Below are positions 25,400-33,382 of a stretch of 64,000 nucleotides of DNA, one piece after another. The stretch's first letter is position 1. Each line of letters opens with the position of its first letter. Made by a program: the position numbers and the translations under genes. Location of the stretch: the NCBI GenBank assembly GCA_963851405.1, contig CAWKPB010000001.1, positions 434,001 through 498,000 of the forward strand, in the 5' to 3' direction. Under the pieces are notes generated by a model. It did no database searches and had not been told where the DNA came from. It saw only the letters and a list, made by a program, of their open reading frames with translations. The DNA is from JANPBY01 sp963851405 (GTDB taxonomy: Bacteria > Actinomycetota > Actinomycetes > DATJPE01).

Positions 25400-27043
25400 T
25401 TACCGGCTGACGACGCCCTGATCCCTCGCCGTGGCCGGCTGCGCATGCTCTGGGGGTAACGGCGCCCGCCCGCGAATGAGGTCACTCGCGCGCTCGGCAA
25501 TTGCGATGGTCGGGGCGTTGGTGTTCCCCCGCGGCACGCTCGGCATCACTGATGCGTCGACCACGCGCAGACCCTCCAGGCCGCGGACCCGGAGTTCCTC
25601 GTCCACAACTGAGAAGTCGCCCGACCCCATCGCACAGGTGCCAACCGGGTGGTACAGCGTCTGGGCATGCGCCCGGATAGAGGACGTGATGTCCTCGTCC
25701 GAGACGGCCGCGTCGCCTGGGATGTGCTCCTGCCCAAGAAACGGAGCCAGCGCCGGCTCCGAGGCAATCGACCGGGCGTAGCGAACGCCGTGAATCAGGG
25801 CCGCGAGGTCGGCGGGGTGGGTCAGGTAGCCCCCATCGATTCGGGGATGCCACCGCGGGTCGCGGCTGGCTAGACGGATCGACCCGCGGCTGGCGACCGA
25901 CACCAACACCGCCCCCACAGTGAACCCGCGACCGAACGGCTCGGCTCTGTTGTTGTCGAGGAAGGCCGCCGGGGCGACGTGATACTCCAGGTCTGGGGCA
26001 GGCAGATCGGGTGCCGTCCGGACAAAGGCGCAGCCCTCGGCAACCGGAGAAGTGAGCGGGCCTGTGCCCGTCAGCTTCCAACGCAACAACTGCGCGATGT
26101 TCTCCGAGTCATGCAGGCTCTTGGAGCGGCGTAGGTGCCAGATCGACCCGGCTGCCACGTGGTCCTGCAAATTGGCTCCGACCCCCGCAAGGGCGACATG
26201 GACGGGGATGTCCAGTTCTCGGAGGTGGTCGCGTGGTCCCACCCCGGAGAGCATCAGCAACTGGGGGCTGTTGACCGAACCACCGGCGAGGACCACCTCA
26301 CCTTGGCATCGAGCGAACTCGTTGTGGCCCCGGATCTCAAAGTGCACTCCGATCGCTTGGCCGTTATCGATGGCCACGCGGTGCACCTGCGCTCCGGTCA
26401 GCACCGTCAAATTCGGCCTAGACCGCGCCGGGTGCAGATAGCCATCGGCTGCGGACCACCGCCGCCCATCCCGTTGGTTGACCTGGAACAGCCCCACACC
26501 ATCCTGCTCACCGGCGTTGAAATCGTCGTTGGCGACGATCCCGTGGCTGATCGCCGCCGCCACGAACGCGTGGGTCACGTCATGGACGGAGCGCTGATCC
26601 TCAACGCGCAGCGGGCCCCCCACTCCATGCCATGACGAGGCGCCGCGAGCGTTGTCTTCAGCACGCTTGAAGTACGGCAGCAGGTCTGCGAATCCCCAAC
26701 CCGGGCATCCGAACTCATCGCGCCAGGTGTCGTAGTCGAGGGCGTTCCCCCGGATGTAGAGCATGGCGTTCATCGATGACGAGCCACCCACGACCCGACC
26801 GCGCGGCCACTCGACCCGCCGATCGTTGAGACGTCCCTGCTCGACCGTCGCGAAAGACCAGTCGTACTCAGTGCGGAACAAGCTGGAGAACGCCGCGGGG
26901 ATCTTGATCTCATCGACGCGATCGGTTCCCCCGGCTTCGAGAACGAGAACTCGCCGTTGGGGATCCTCGCTCAGTCGAGCGGCAAGTACACACCCGGCAC
27001 TGCCGGCACCCACCACGATGTAGTCGTAGACCGCGTCGTCCAT
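25400..27043 (-). CDS. GMC family FAD oxidoreductase (choline-dehydrogenase-like)
   Basis: 547 aa. N-terminal FAD motif YIVVGAGSAGCVLAARLSE, GMC signature 1 around WPRGRVVGGSSSMNAMLYIR, signature 2 around GGSVNSPQLLMLSGVG, and the C-terminal catalytic His/Asn pair in YHPVGTCAMG and PRGNTNAPT. This layout fits alcohol or choline dehydrogenases. The substrate cannot be fixed; no betaine-aldehyde dehydrogenase-specific context or choline transporter is nearby. ATG 27043 is preceded by TACGGT at 6 nt and no Shine-Dalgarno, suggesting a leaderless message. It diverges from nucS. Confidence 0.92.
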   Translation of the reverse strand: MDDAVYDYIVVGAGSAGCVLAARLSEDPQRRVLVLEAGGTDRVDEIKIPAAFSSLFRTEYDWSFATVEQGRLNDRRVEWPRGRVVGGSSSMNAMLYIRGNALDYDTWRDEFGCPGWGFADLLPYFKRAEDNARGASSWHGVGGPLRVEDQRSVHDVTHAFVAAAISHGIVANDDFNAGEQDGVGLFQVNQRDGRRWSAADGYLHPARSRPNLTVLTGAQVHRVAIDNGQAIGVHFEIRGHNEFARCQGEVVLAGGSVNSPQLLMLSGVGPRDHLRELDIPVHVALAGVGANLQDHVAAGSIWHLRRSKSLHDSENIAQLLRWKLTGTGPLTSPVAEGCAFVRTAPDLPAPDLEYHVAPAAFLDNNRAEPFGRGFTVGAVLVSVASRGSIRLASRDPRWHPRIDGGYLTHPADLAALIHGVRYARSIASEPALAPFLGQEHIPGDAAVSDEDITSSIRAHAQTLYHPVGTCAMGSGDFSVVDEELRVRGLEGLRVVDASVMPSVPRGNTNAPTIAIAERASDLIRGRAPLPPEHAQPATARDQGVVSR

Positions 27044-27049
27044 CCGGTC

Positions 27050-27055
27050 ACCGTA
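27050..27055 (-). promoter_or_regulatory. Candidate -10 box, GMC gene (leaderless)
   Basis: TACGGT lies 6 nt before ATG 27043 on the minus strand. It faces a mirror-image TAGCGT for nucS 21 bp away. Confidence 0.42.
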
Positions 27056-27076
27056 CGGTGAGGTCCCCGCGTGGGC

Positions 27077-27082
27077 TAGCGT
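27077..27082 (+). promoter_or_regulatory. Candidate -10 box, nucS (leaderless)
   Basis: TAGCGT lies 8 nt before GTG 27091, with no Shine-Dalgarno between. No convincing -35 is visible. Confidence 0.42.
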
Positions 27083-27090
27083 GACCGGCC

Positions 27091-27765
27091 GTGCGCCTCG
27101 TCATTGCTCGCTGCTCGGTCGACTACGCGGGTCGCCTGTCCGCGCACCTTCCCTCCGCGATGAGACTCCTCGTGGTCAAGGCGGACGGCTCGGTGCTCAT
27201 TCACTCCGACGGGGGGTCATACAAGCCGCTCAACTGGATGAGCCCCCCCTGCGTGCTTCGCACCGAGGTCGACGAGGCCGGCGTCGGCACCTGGGTGGTC
27301 GAGAACAAGGCTGGTGAACGGCTGGTCGTCACCCTCGAGGAGGTCATGTCGGATGAGTCCCACGACCTCGGTGTCGACCCGGGGTTGACCAAAGATGGCG
27401 TCGAGTCCCACTTGCAGCAGTTGTTGGCCGAGCAACTGCACGTGTTCGGCGCAGGCTGGCGACTCGTGCGTCGCGAGTACCCCACGGCGATCGGACCCGT
27501 CGACCTCATGTGCCGCGACCATGGGGGTCAGTCCGTCGCGATCGAGGTCAAGCGAAGGGGCGAGATCGACGGCGTGGAGCAGCTCACCCGCTACCTCGAC
27601 CTGTTGAACCGCGACCCACTGCTCGCGCCAGTCCGTGGGGTCTTCGCCGCCCAGGAGATCAAACCGCAGGCCCGCGTCCTGGCCGAGGACCGAGGAATTA
27701 CTTGCCTGGTCGTGGACTATGACGCGCTCCGTGGCCTCGACGATCCCACCAGCCGCCTGTTCTGA
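27091..27765 (+). CDS. nucS: Mismatch-specific endonuclease NucS
   Basis: Cuts both strands at G-T, T-T and G-G mismatches in the actinobacterial/archaeal non-canonical mismatch repair, working with the sliding clamp. 224 aa from GTG 27091. The N-terminal DNA-binding half begins RLVIARCSVDYAGRLSAHLP, with the block SDGGSYKPLNWMSPPC. The C-terminal RecB-like nuclease core has GPVDLMCRD and AIEVKRRGEIDGVEQL, which hold the Asp and Glu/Lys active-site residues. The C-terminus DDPTSRLF resembles a clamp-binding tail (LF end). No MutS/MutL is seen in the window. Confidence 0.96.
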   Translation: MRLVIARCSVDYAGRLSAHLPSAMRLLVVKADGSVLIHSDGGSYKPLNWMSPPCVLRTEVDEAGVGTWVVENKAGERLVVTLEEVMSDESHDLGVDPGLTKDGVESHLQQLLAEQLHVFGAGWRLVRREYPTAIGPVDLMCRDHGGQSVAIEVKRRGEIDGVEQLTRYLDLLNRDPLLAPVRGVFAAQEIKPQARVLAEDRGITCLVVDYDALRGLDDPTSRLF

Positions 27766-27802
27766 ACGGATTCATCGCGCCAGATCGGCGCAGGATGCCC
27801 GA

Positions 27803-27808
27803 TAGGCT
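27803..27808 (+). promoter_or_regulatory. Candidate -10 box for the ABC exporter operon
   Basis: TAGGCT, 50 nt before the GTG of the ATPase gene, in the 93-bp gap after nucS. It would leave a ~45-nt leader that carries AGGGAG. Matches the TA-S-S-S-T flavour of other boxes here, but has no clear -35. Confidence 0.3.
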
Positions 27809-27858
27809 CGCCAGCAACCGCGCCCGATCGACCCTCAGACGGACCAGGGAGCCCACCA

Positions 27859-28758
27859 GTGACCGATCCGGCGATCCAGGTGCGCGGGCTCGTCCGTTCG
27901 TATGGCTCCGAGCGCAATGGCACAGCCCACCGAGCCGTCGACGAGGTCGATCTCGACGTTGAGCGCGGCGAGGTTTTCGCCTTGCTAGGACCCAACGGAG
28001 CGGGAAAGACCACGACCGTGGAAATCCTCGAGGGTTACCGACGACGGGATGCCGGCACGGTCTCGGTGCTGGGCGCAGATCCAGCGCGGCCCACCCAGGA
28101 ATGGCGAACGCGTATCGGGATCGTCTTACAGGAGGCCGGTGATATCGAGATGTTGACGGTCAACGAGGTGGTGGATCACTTCGCCGGTTACTACCCCAAT
28201 CCGCGTGAACCTGCCGCCGTGATCGAAGATGTGGGGCTTGGAGAGAAGGCTAAGACCCGCGTGCGCCAGCTGTCGGGGGGACAGCGGCGCCGGCTCGATG
28301 TGGCCCTGGGGATCTTGGGCCGGCCCGAGTTGTTGTTCCTCGATGAACCGACCACCGGCTTCGATCCGGAGGCTCGCCGAGCGTTTTGGGATCTGATCCG
28401 TGGACTGCACGCGGATGGGACCACGATTCTGCTCACCACGCACTACCTGGAGGAGGCCGAGCAACTAGCCGATCGCGTCGCCGTGATCGCCGCCGGCCGA
28501 ATCCTGGAGGTCAACGATCCACAACGCCTCGGGGGCCGGGCCGATGCTCACGCGCTCGTCCGCTGGAGCAGGAACGGCGAGCTTCACGAGGAGCGCACCG
28601 ACCATCCCAGCCGGCTGATCGCCGAGCTCTACGCGCGGGCCGGTGAGGAGATCCCCGACTTGGCGGTGACGAGGCCCAGTTTGGAGGACGCCTATCTGGC
28701 CATGATCGCGCCGTTCACGGAGGAGCCTGAGCACGAGAAAGTGCGGGGTGAGTCGTGA
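27859..28758 (+). CDS. ABC-2 type transporter ATP-binding protein
   Basis: 299-aa exporter ATPase. Walker A GPNGAGKTTTVEILEGY, Q-loop VLQEAGD, signature LSGGQRRRLDVALGIL, Walker B LLFLDEPTTGFDPEARR and the switch His in LLTTHYLEEAEQLADRV. The C-terminal ~80 residues follow the DrrA/NodI-like pattern. GTG 27859 has AGGGAG 8 nt upstream. The stop overlaps the permease GTG (GTGA), so the two form one exporter. The substrate (lipid, antibiotic or polymer) cannot be inferred. Confidence 0.94.
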   Translation: MTDPAIQVRGLVRSYGSERNGTAHRAVDEVDLDVERGEVFALLGPNGAGKTTTVEILEGYRRRDAGTVSVLGADPARPTQEWRTRIGIVLQEAGDIEMLTVNEVVDHFAGYYPNPREPAAVIEDVGLGEKAKTRVRQLSGGQRRRLDVALGILGRPELLFLDEPTTGFDPEARRAFWDLIRGLHADGTTILLTTHYLEEAEQLADRVAVIAAGRILEVNDPQRLGGRADAHALVRWSRNGELHEERTDHPSRLIAELYARAGEEIPDLAVTRPSLEDAYLAMIAPFTEEPEHEKVRGES

Positions 28759-29573
28759 CGGTCGACGCTCCAGCAGCATCGGGAGCGAGTTGGCTGCGCC
28801 TTGGCGTCAGCCGCTCGCAGATCGAACTCAAGCAATTCCTCCGCCGCCGGGAATCAGTCGTCTTCACGATCGCTTTTCCCCTGATTCTGTTGATCATCTT
28901 CGGGTCAGTCTTCAACGACGAGATCGGCCCCGGCGTCACCTTCAGCCAGTACTTCGTCGCAGGCATGATCGCGAGCGGCTACGTCAACAGCGGATTCCAG
29001 GCCTTGGCCATCGGGATCTCGATCGAACGCGACAACGGGGCGCTCAAACGGCTGGCCGGCACACCCATGCCGAAGGCGGCGTACTTCACCGGCAAGATCC
29101 TGCTCGTCGTAGGCATCGCCGTGATCCAGATCGCGCTGCTGCTCCTGGTTGGTGTCCTTGCCTTCGGGGTTCAGCTGCCCGATGCAGCCGGATGGATCAC
29201 GTTCACCTGGGTCAGCATCTTGGGAATCATCTCGTGCACGTTGTGCGGGATCGCGTTCTCGTCGGTCCCACGCGACGCAGACTCCGCCCCCGCGATCGTC
29301 ACCCCAATCGTGTTGGTGCTGCAGTTCATTTCCGGCGTCTTCTTCGTCTACGCCAACCTTCCCGAGGGCATGCAGCGGGTGGCGGCCATCTTCCCCCTGA
29401 AGTGGTTGACCCAAGGCATTAGGTCGGTGTTCCTTCCCGAGGCCTATGCGAGCGCCGAAGCCGCGGGGGCCTGGGAGTTGTCACGCGTGGCCCTCGTTTT
29501 GATCCTGTGGTGCCTCTTGGCGGGCTTCCTGGCGCTGCGAACCTTTCGCTTCCAACGCCGGGGCGAGGACTGA
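28755..29573 (+). CDS. ABC-2 type transporter permease
   Basis: 272-aa membrane protein with six predicted hydrophobic segments in the ABC-2 arrangement: one after the N-terminal amphipathic region (VFTIAFPLILLIIFGSVF), a central block of four and one at the C-terminus. The typical AIFPLKWLTQGIRSVFLPE loop follows segment five. GTG 28755 overlaps the ATPase stop. Partner of the upstream ATPase; resembles daunorubicin-type or Yad/ABC-2 efflux permeases. The substrate is unknown. Confidence 0.92.
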   Translation: MTVDAPAASGASWLRLGVSRSQIELKQFLRRRESVVFTIAFPLILLIIFGSVFNDEIGPGVTFSQYFVAGMIASGYVNSGFQALAIGISIERDNGALKRLAGTPMPKAAYFTGKILLVVGIAVIQIALLLLVGVLAFGVQLPDAAGWITFTWVSILGIISCTLCGIAFSSVPRDADSAPAIVTPIVLVLQFISGVFFVYANLPEGMQRVAAIFPLKWLTQGIRSVFLPEAYASAEAAGAWELSRVALVLILWCLLAGFLALRTFRFQRRGED

Positions 29574-29632
29574 GCCCCCCGGCGGTGGGGCCGGTTGGCT
29601 CCGAACCCAGGCAGTCATGAGAGGCTCGATCC

Positions 29633-29941
29633 ATGAGTAGCCCGTACATCGATGTGGCCAGAGGCGTGCTTCAGCAAGTGGTGGCGGGGGCTCAGGATGC
29701 GTTGAGCACGGCCCAAGAAAAGCTCGATGAGGTCACCGAGAAGCATCACCTACGCAGCCTGATGGCCGACCTGGGTGAGGCGTACTACGCCGAGCAACGC
29801 AGTTCCGGGACTCAGGAGGACCTCGAAGCAGCACTGGGGGTAGTCGATGCCCACGTGAAGCTGTATGGCAGTCCAGCGAGCGAGACGAGCGACGTCGATA
29901 CGAGCGACGCGGACGGCGCCGACGTCATCCAGGAGGGCTGA
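29633..29941 (+). CDS. Small acidic hypothetical protein
   Basis: 102 aa. The N-terminal half is helical (ARGVLQQVVAGAQDALSTAQ; EKHHLRSLMADLGEAYYAEQ) and the C-terminal tail is rich in Asp, Ser, Glu and Thr. No transmembrane segment or known motif. ATG 29633 has GAGAGG about 9 nt upstream. It ends 6 bp before the convergent ecm stop. The helical part looks like the small conserved actinobacterial coiled proteins, but no function is assigned. Confidence 0.7.
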   Translation: MSSPYIDVARGVLQQVVAGAQDALSTAQEKLDEVTEKHHLRSLMADLGEAYYAEQRSSGTQEDLEAALGVVDAHVKLYGSPASETSDVDTSDADGADVIQEG

Positions 29942-29947
29942 GGTCCG

Positions 29948-31963
29948 TCAGTCCGCGGAGTTGGCTGAGGCGCGCAGCGGCAACCCCTTGGAGCGTCGAA
30001 TCTCTTCGACCACTTGGGCCATGATCGCGTTGATCCCGTAGTCCTTGGGCGTGAACACCGCAGCGACACCGGCGGCGAGCAAGGCTGTGGCATCAGCCTT
30101 CGGGATGATGCCGCCCACCACGACCGGGATGTCGCCAACGCCGGCCGCCCGCAGTCCCTCCAGGACTTCTGGGACCAGGGTGAGGTGCGATCCGGACAGA
30201 ATGGACAGACCCACGCAATCGACGTCCTCTTCGACCGCTGCAGCGACAATCTCGCCGGTCGTCAAACGGATCCCCTGGTAAATCACCTCGAACCCTGCGT
30301 CCCTGGCCCGGACAGCGATCTGTTCGGCTCCATTGCTGTGGCCGTCCAGGCCCGGCTTGGCCACCAGGAGCCTCAGCCGATGACCAATTTCGTCGCCAGT
30401 CCCGGTGACTGAAGCGCGAAGGTCCGCCAATCCCGCCCAGTCCGAAACAACGCCGGTTGCGTGGCCGACCCCGGTCGGCGCGCGGAACTCCCCGAAAACC
30501 TCACGTAAGAGCCCCGCCCACTCGCCCGTGGTCACCCCTGCTCGAACGCAGGCCAAGGTCGGTGGCACCAGGCTCTGATCACTCGTCGCGGCACCCCGTA
30601 GCGCTTCTAGGCTCGCGGCCACTGCGCTGGCGTCACGTTCGGCGCGCCAGTTCCGCACCGCGCCGACAGCGGTGGCTTCCACGGCCGGATCCACGCTTTG
30701 GATCGCGGAGTCCAGATCGGCCGTCAACGGGTTAGGCGCCGAACTGGTGAAGATGTTCACTCCAACAACCGGCTCCTCACCCGACTCGATCGCAGCCCGC
30801 CGACGCGCGTGCGAAGCGACCAGCGCGCCCTTCATATAGCCGTTCTCGACGGCAGCGATGGCCCCACCCATGTCCTGCACTCGGTCGATCTCTTCCCTGG
30901 CGTCAGAGACGAGTTGATCGACCAGTCCTTGAACTACTGCGGAGCCGCGAAACAGGTCGTCGTGCTCCAGGAGGTCGGACTCGTAGGCGAGCACCTGCTG
31001 CATGCGAAGAGACCACTGTTGATCCCAAGGGCGTGGGAGTCCGAGGGCCTCGTTCCAGGCAGGCAGTTGGACCGCCCTGGCCCGCGCATCCTTGGACAGG
31101 GTCACAGCGAGCATCTCAAGCACGATCCGTGCCACGTTGTTCTCCGGCTGAGCCTCGGTGAGGCCCAGGGAATTGACCTGTACGCCGTATCGGAACCGGC
31201 GCTGGTCCGGGTCCGTGATGCCATAGCGCTGCTGGGTGATCTCATCCCAGAGTTCGACGAAAGCGCGCATCTTCGCCATCTCCTCAACAAAGCGCACGCC
31301 GGCGTTGACGAAGAAGGACATCCGCCCGACCACGGATCCGAACCGCTCGGGCGGGACCCGCCCCGAAGCACGGACCGCGTCGAGCACCGCGATCGCCGTG
31401 CACATCGCGTAGGCGACCTCCTGCACGGGCGTGGCGCCGGCCTCTTGGAGGTGGTAGCTGCAGATGTTCACAGGGTTCCAACGTGGAACCTCCTCCACCG
31501 TATAGGCCACGAGATCGGCGATCAGCCTCATCGACGGCTCGGGAGGGAAGACATACGTTCCTCGGGACAAGTACTCCTTGATGATGTCGTTTTGCGTCGT
31601 GCCTGACAGTGTCGCTCGATCGATGCCTTGCTCCTCCGCGGCCACCTGATAGAGGGCGAACAGCCACAGAGCCGTCGCGTTGATGGTCATGGACGTGTTC
31701 ATTGCGTCCAACGGAATGTCGGCCATCAGCGCCCGCATGTCACCCAAATGTGAAACCGGCACTCCGACCTTCCCGACCTCTCCCCTGGACAACCGATCAT
31801 CCGGGTCGTAGCCGGTCTGCGTCGGAAGGTCGAACGCGACCGAGAGTCCGGTCTGGCCTTTTTCGAGATTGGATTTGAACAGCGCATTAGAGGCCGCAGC
31901 CGATGAGTGCCCGGCGTAGGTACGCATGACCCATGGCCGGTCGCGCGGGCGCTGGTTACTCAT
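29948..31963 (-). CDS. ecm: Ethylmalonyl-CoA mutase (MeaA-type)
   Basis: Adenosylcobalamin-dependent rearrangement of (2R)-ethylmalonyl-CoA to (2S)-methylsuccinyl-CoA. Single-chain protein of 671 aa that starts directly at the barrel (DRPWVMRTYAGHSSAAASNA), as in known Ecm. It has a catalytic-barrel block NTSMTINATALWL, TTQNDIIKEYLSRGTYVFPP, and a C-terminal B12 domain from about residue 535 with the cobalamin His motif LDGHSNGAEQIA. RTYAGHS rather than RQYAGFS separates it from methylmalonyl-CoA mutase. ATG 31963 has GGAGG 6 nt upstream. Last gene of a minus-strand run murA-HBD-STAS-ecm; acts on the product of ccr plus the epimerase. Confidence 0.94.
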   Translation of the reverse strand: MSNQRPRDRPWVMRTYAGHSSAAASNALFKSNLEKGQTGLSVAFDLPTQTGYDPDDRLSRGEVGKVGVPVSHLGDMRALMADIPLDAMNTSMTINATALWLFALYQVAAEEQGIDRATLSGTTQNDIIKEYLSRGTYVFPPEPSMRLIADLVAYTVEEVPRWNPVNICSYHLQEAGATPVQEVAYAMCTAIAVLDAVRASGRVPPERFGSVVGRMSFFVNAGVRFVEEMAKMRAFVELWDEITQQRYGITDPDQRRFRYGVQVNSLGLTEAQPENNVARIVLEMLAVTLSKDARARAVQLPAWNEALGLPRPWDQQWSLRMQQVLAYESDLLEHDDLFRGSAVVQGLVDQLVSDAREEIDRVQDMGGAIAAVENGYMKGALVASHARRRAAIESGEEPVVGVNIFTSSAPNPLTADLDSAIQSVDPAVEATAVGAVRNWRAERDASAVAASLEALRGAATSDQSLVPPTLACVRAGVTTGEWAGLLREVFGEFRAPTGVGHATGVVSDWAGLADLRASVTGTGDEIGHRLRLLVAKPGLDGHSNGAEQIAVRARDAGFEVIYQGIRLTTGEIVAAAVEEDVDCVGLSILSGSHLTLVPEVLEGLRAAGVGDIPVVVGGIIPKADATALLAAGVAAVFTPKDYGINAIMAQVVEEIRRSKGLPLRASANSAD

Positions 31964-32023
31964 GCCGGGCCTCCGCTGCGTCGTGAACCTGCCACTCGAT
32001 CTTCAGCCTATTGACCGGTTGGA

Positions 32024-32356
32024 TCAGGCGGGGAGGGCGTCCCGCTCCAGGTGTAGGACGCGGTGGAGACGGGTGACCGCAAGTACTCGGAGAACACGCG
32101 GCTGCGGATCGCTGAGCACCAGGCGGCGGCCATCAGCGTGGGCTCGACGGTGAAGGCCGAACAGCAGCCCCAATCCAGCGGAATCCAGCGCTTCCACGTT
32201 GGAGCAGTCCACGACGAGGTCCCCGGGACCGGAATCCAGAGCCACAGTCAGCATCAGGCGGACCTCGGCAACCGTCGACCCATCCAACCGCGAGGGCAAC
32301 GAGCACCGAATATCCGAGGAAGTCGTCGCACGCGGCGGCGAATGGAGCGAACTCAC
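32024..32356 (-). CDS. STAS domain protein (anti-sigma factor antagonist-like)
   Basis: 110 aa from GTG 32356, which has GGAGG 5 nt upstream; the longer frame to 32494 is rejected. A single STAS domain: RCSLPSRLDGSTVAEVRLML, then DLVVDCSNVEALDSAGLGLL with the phospho-acceptor Ser59 in DSAG, then the helical C-terminus. That resembles SpoIIAA/RsbV-type antagonists that bind anti-sigma kinases. No sigma factor or RsbW gene is adjacent. Position between ecm and an HBD gene does not indicate a target. Confidence 0.87.
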   Translation of the reverse strand: MSSLHSPPRATTSSDIRCSLPSRLDGSTVAEVRLMLTVALDSGPGDLVVDCSNVEALDSAGLGLLFGLHRRAHADGRRLVLSDPQPRVLRVLAVTRLHRVLHLERDALPA

Positions 32357-32524
32357 GTGACCTCCGAACCGCGTCGGCGCTCGCCGTATTGGTGACGGCG
32401 GGGGAAGGCACCGATGCGTGCGGGCCGGGACCCGCATCAGCACCGTAGTTGTCCAGACGCGAGGGCTGTGGGAGACACGCAGGCCCACGGACAACTTGCC
32501 AACGCCAGCGCCGGCCGTCGGTCG

Positions 32525-33373
32525 CTAGTCGTAGGAGTAGAACCCGCGGCCGCTCTTGCGACCCAAGTCGCCCGCCTGAACCATGCGCTGCAGAGTCTCG
32601 GGAGGTACGAACTTCTCGTCCTGGGTCTCGGTGTAGATGTTGCTCGCCGCGTGAGTCATGATGTCGACTCCGGTGAGGTCGATGGTTTCCAGCGGCCCCA
32701 TGGCGTGACCGAATCCCAGTCGACACGCGGTATCGACGTCCTTTGCGCTCGCTACCCCGGACTCAACCAGACGCACCGCCTCGATCGCCAGAGCCGAGAT
32801 CAGCCGGGTGGTCACGAATCCGGCCACGTCTCGATTGACGACGATGCAGGTCTTCCCGGTGGACTCGGCGAACGCACGAGCCGCCGCCAAGCTGGCGTCC
32901 GACGTTCGGTAGCCACGCACCAGCTCGCACAGCCGCATCATGGGTACCGGCGAGAAGAAGTGGGTGCCGACCACTTGTTCTGGTCGCTCAGTGGCAGCTG
33001 CGATGGCTGTGACCGGTATAGCCGACGTGTTGGTCGCGAGAATCGCTTCTGGAGGGCAGACCCGATCGAGGGTCGCGAAGACCTGGTGCTTGACTTCGAG
33101 GCTCTCGAAGACCGCCTCGATGACCAGGTCTCGGTCGCTCATCCCGTCGAGATCGGTCGTCGTCTCGATCCGCTCCAACGCCTCGGTCGCCTGACGCTCA
33201 GTCAGTTTCTGCTTAGCGACGAAGCGTTCCAGCGAGGTTTGGACGCCAACGAGCGCTCGGTCGAGCGCCGCACGCGACAGGTCCTGGAGTCGAACATCGT
33301 GACCGGCCGCAGCGGCGATCTGGGCTATCCCAGAACCCATCAAGCCCGCGCCCACCACACCAATCCTCGTCAC
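32525..33373 (-). CDS. 3-hydroxybutyryl-CoA / 3-hydroxyacyl-CoA dehydrogenase
   Basis: 282-aa single-unit enzyme. Rossmann motif GVVGAGLMGSGIAQIAAAAG at the N-terminus, Glu in LVIEAVFESLEVK, catalytic NTSAIPVT and the His block GTHFFSPVPMMRL, then the dimerisation helices ending GRKSGRGFYSYD. GTG 33373 lies nine bases after the murA stop, with AGGG about 7 nt upstream. Differs from the fused HBD 10 kb away in the HFFSPVP block (HFFNPAP there). In this run with ecm it probably reduces acetoacetyl-CoA for the Ccr pathway or works in beta-oxidation. Confidence 0.93.
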   Translation of the reverse strand: MTRIGVVGAGLMGSGIAQIAAAAGHDVRLQDLSRAALDRALVGVQTSLERFVAKQKLTERQATEALERIETTTDLDGMSDRDLVIEAVFESLEVKHQVFATLDRVCPPEAILATNTSAIPVTAIAAATERPEQVVGTHFFSPVPMMRLCELVRGYRTSDASLAAARAFAESTGKTCIVVNRDVAGFVTTRLISALAIEAVRLVESGVASAKDVDTACRLGFGHAMGPLETIDLTGVDIMTHAASNIYTETQDEKFVPPETLQRMVQAGDLGRKSGRGFYSYD

Positions 33374-33382
33374 GCCGACACC

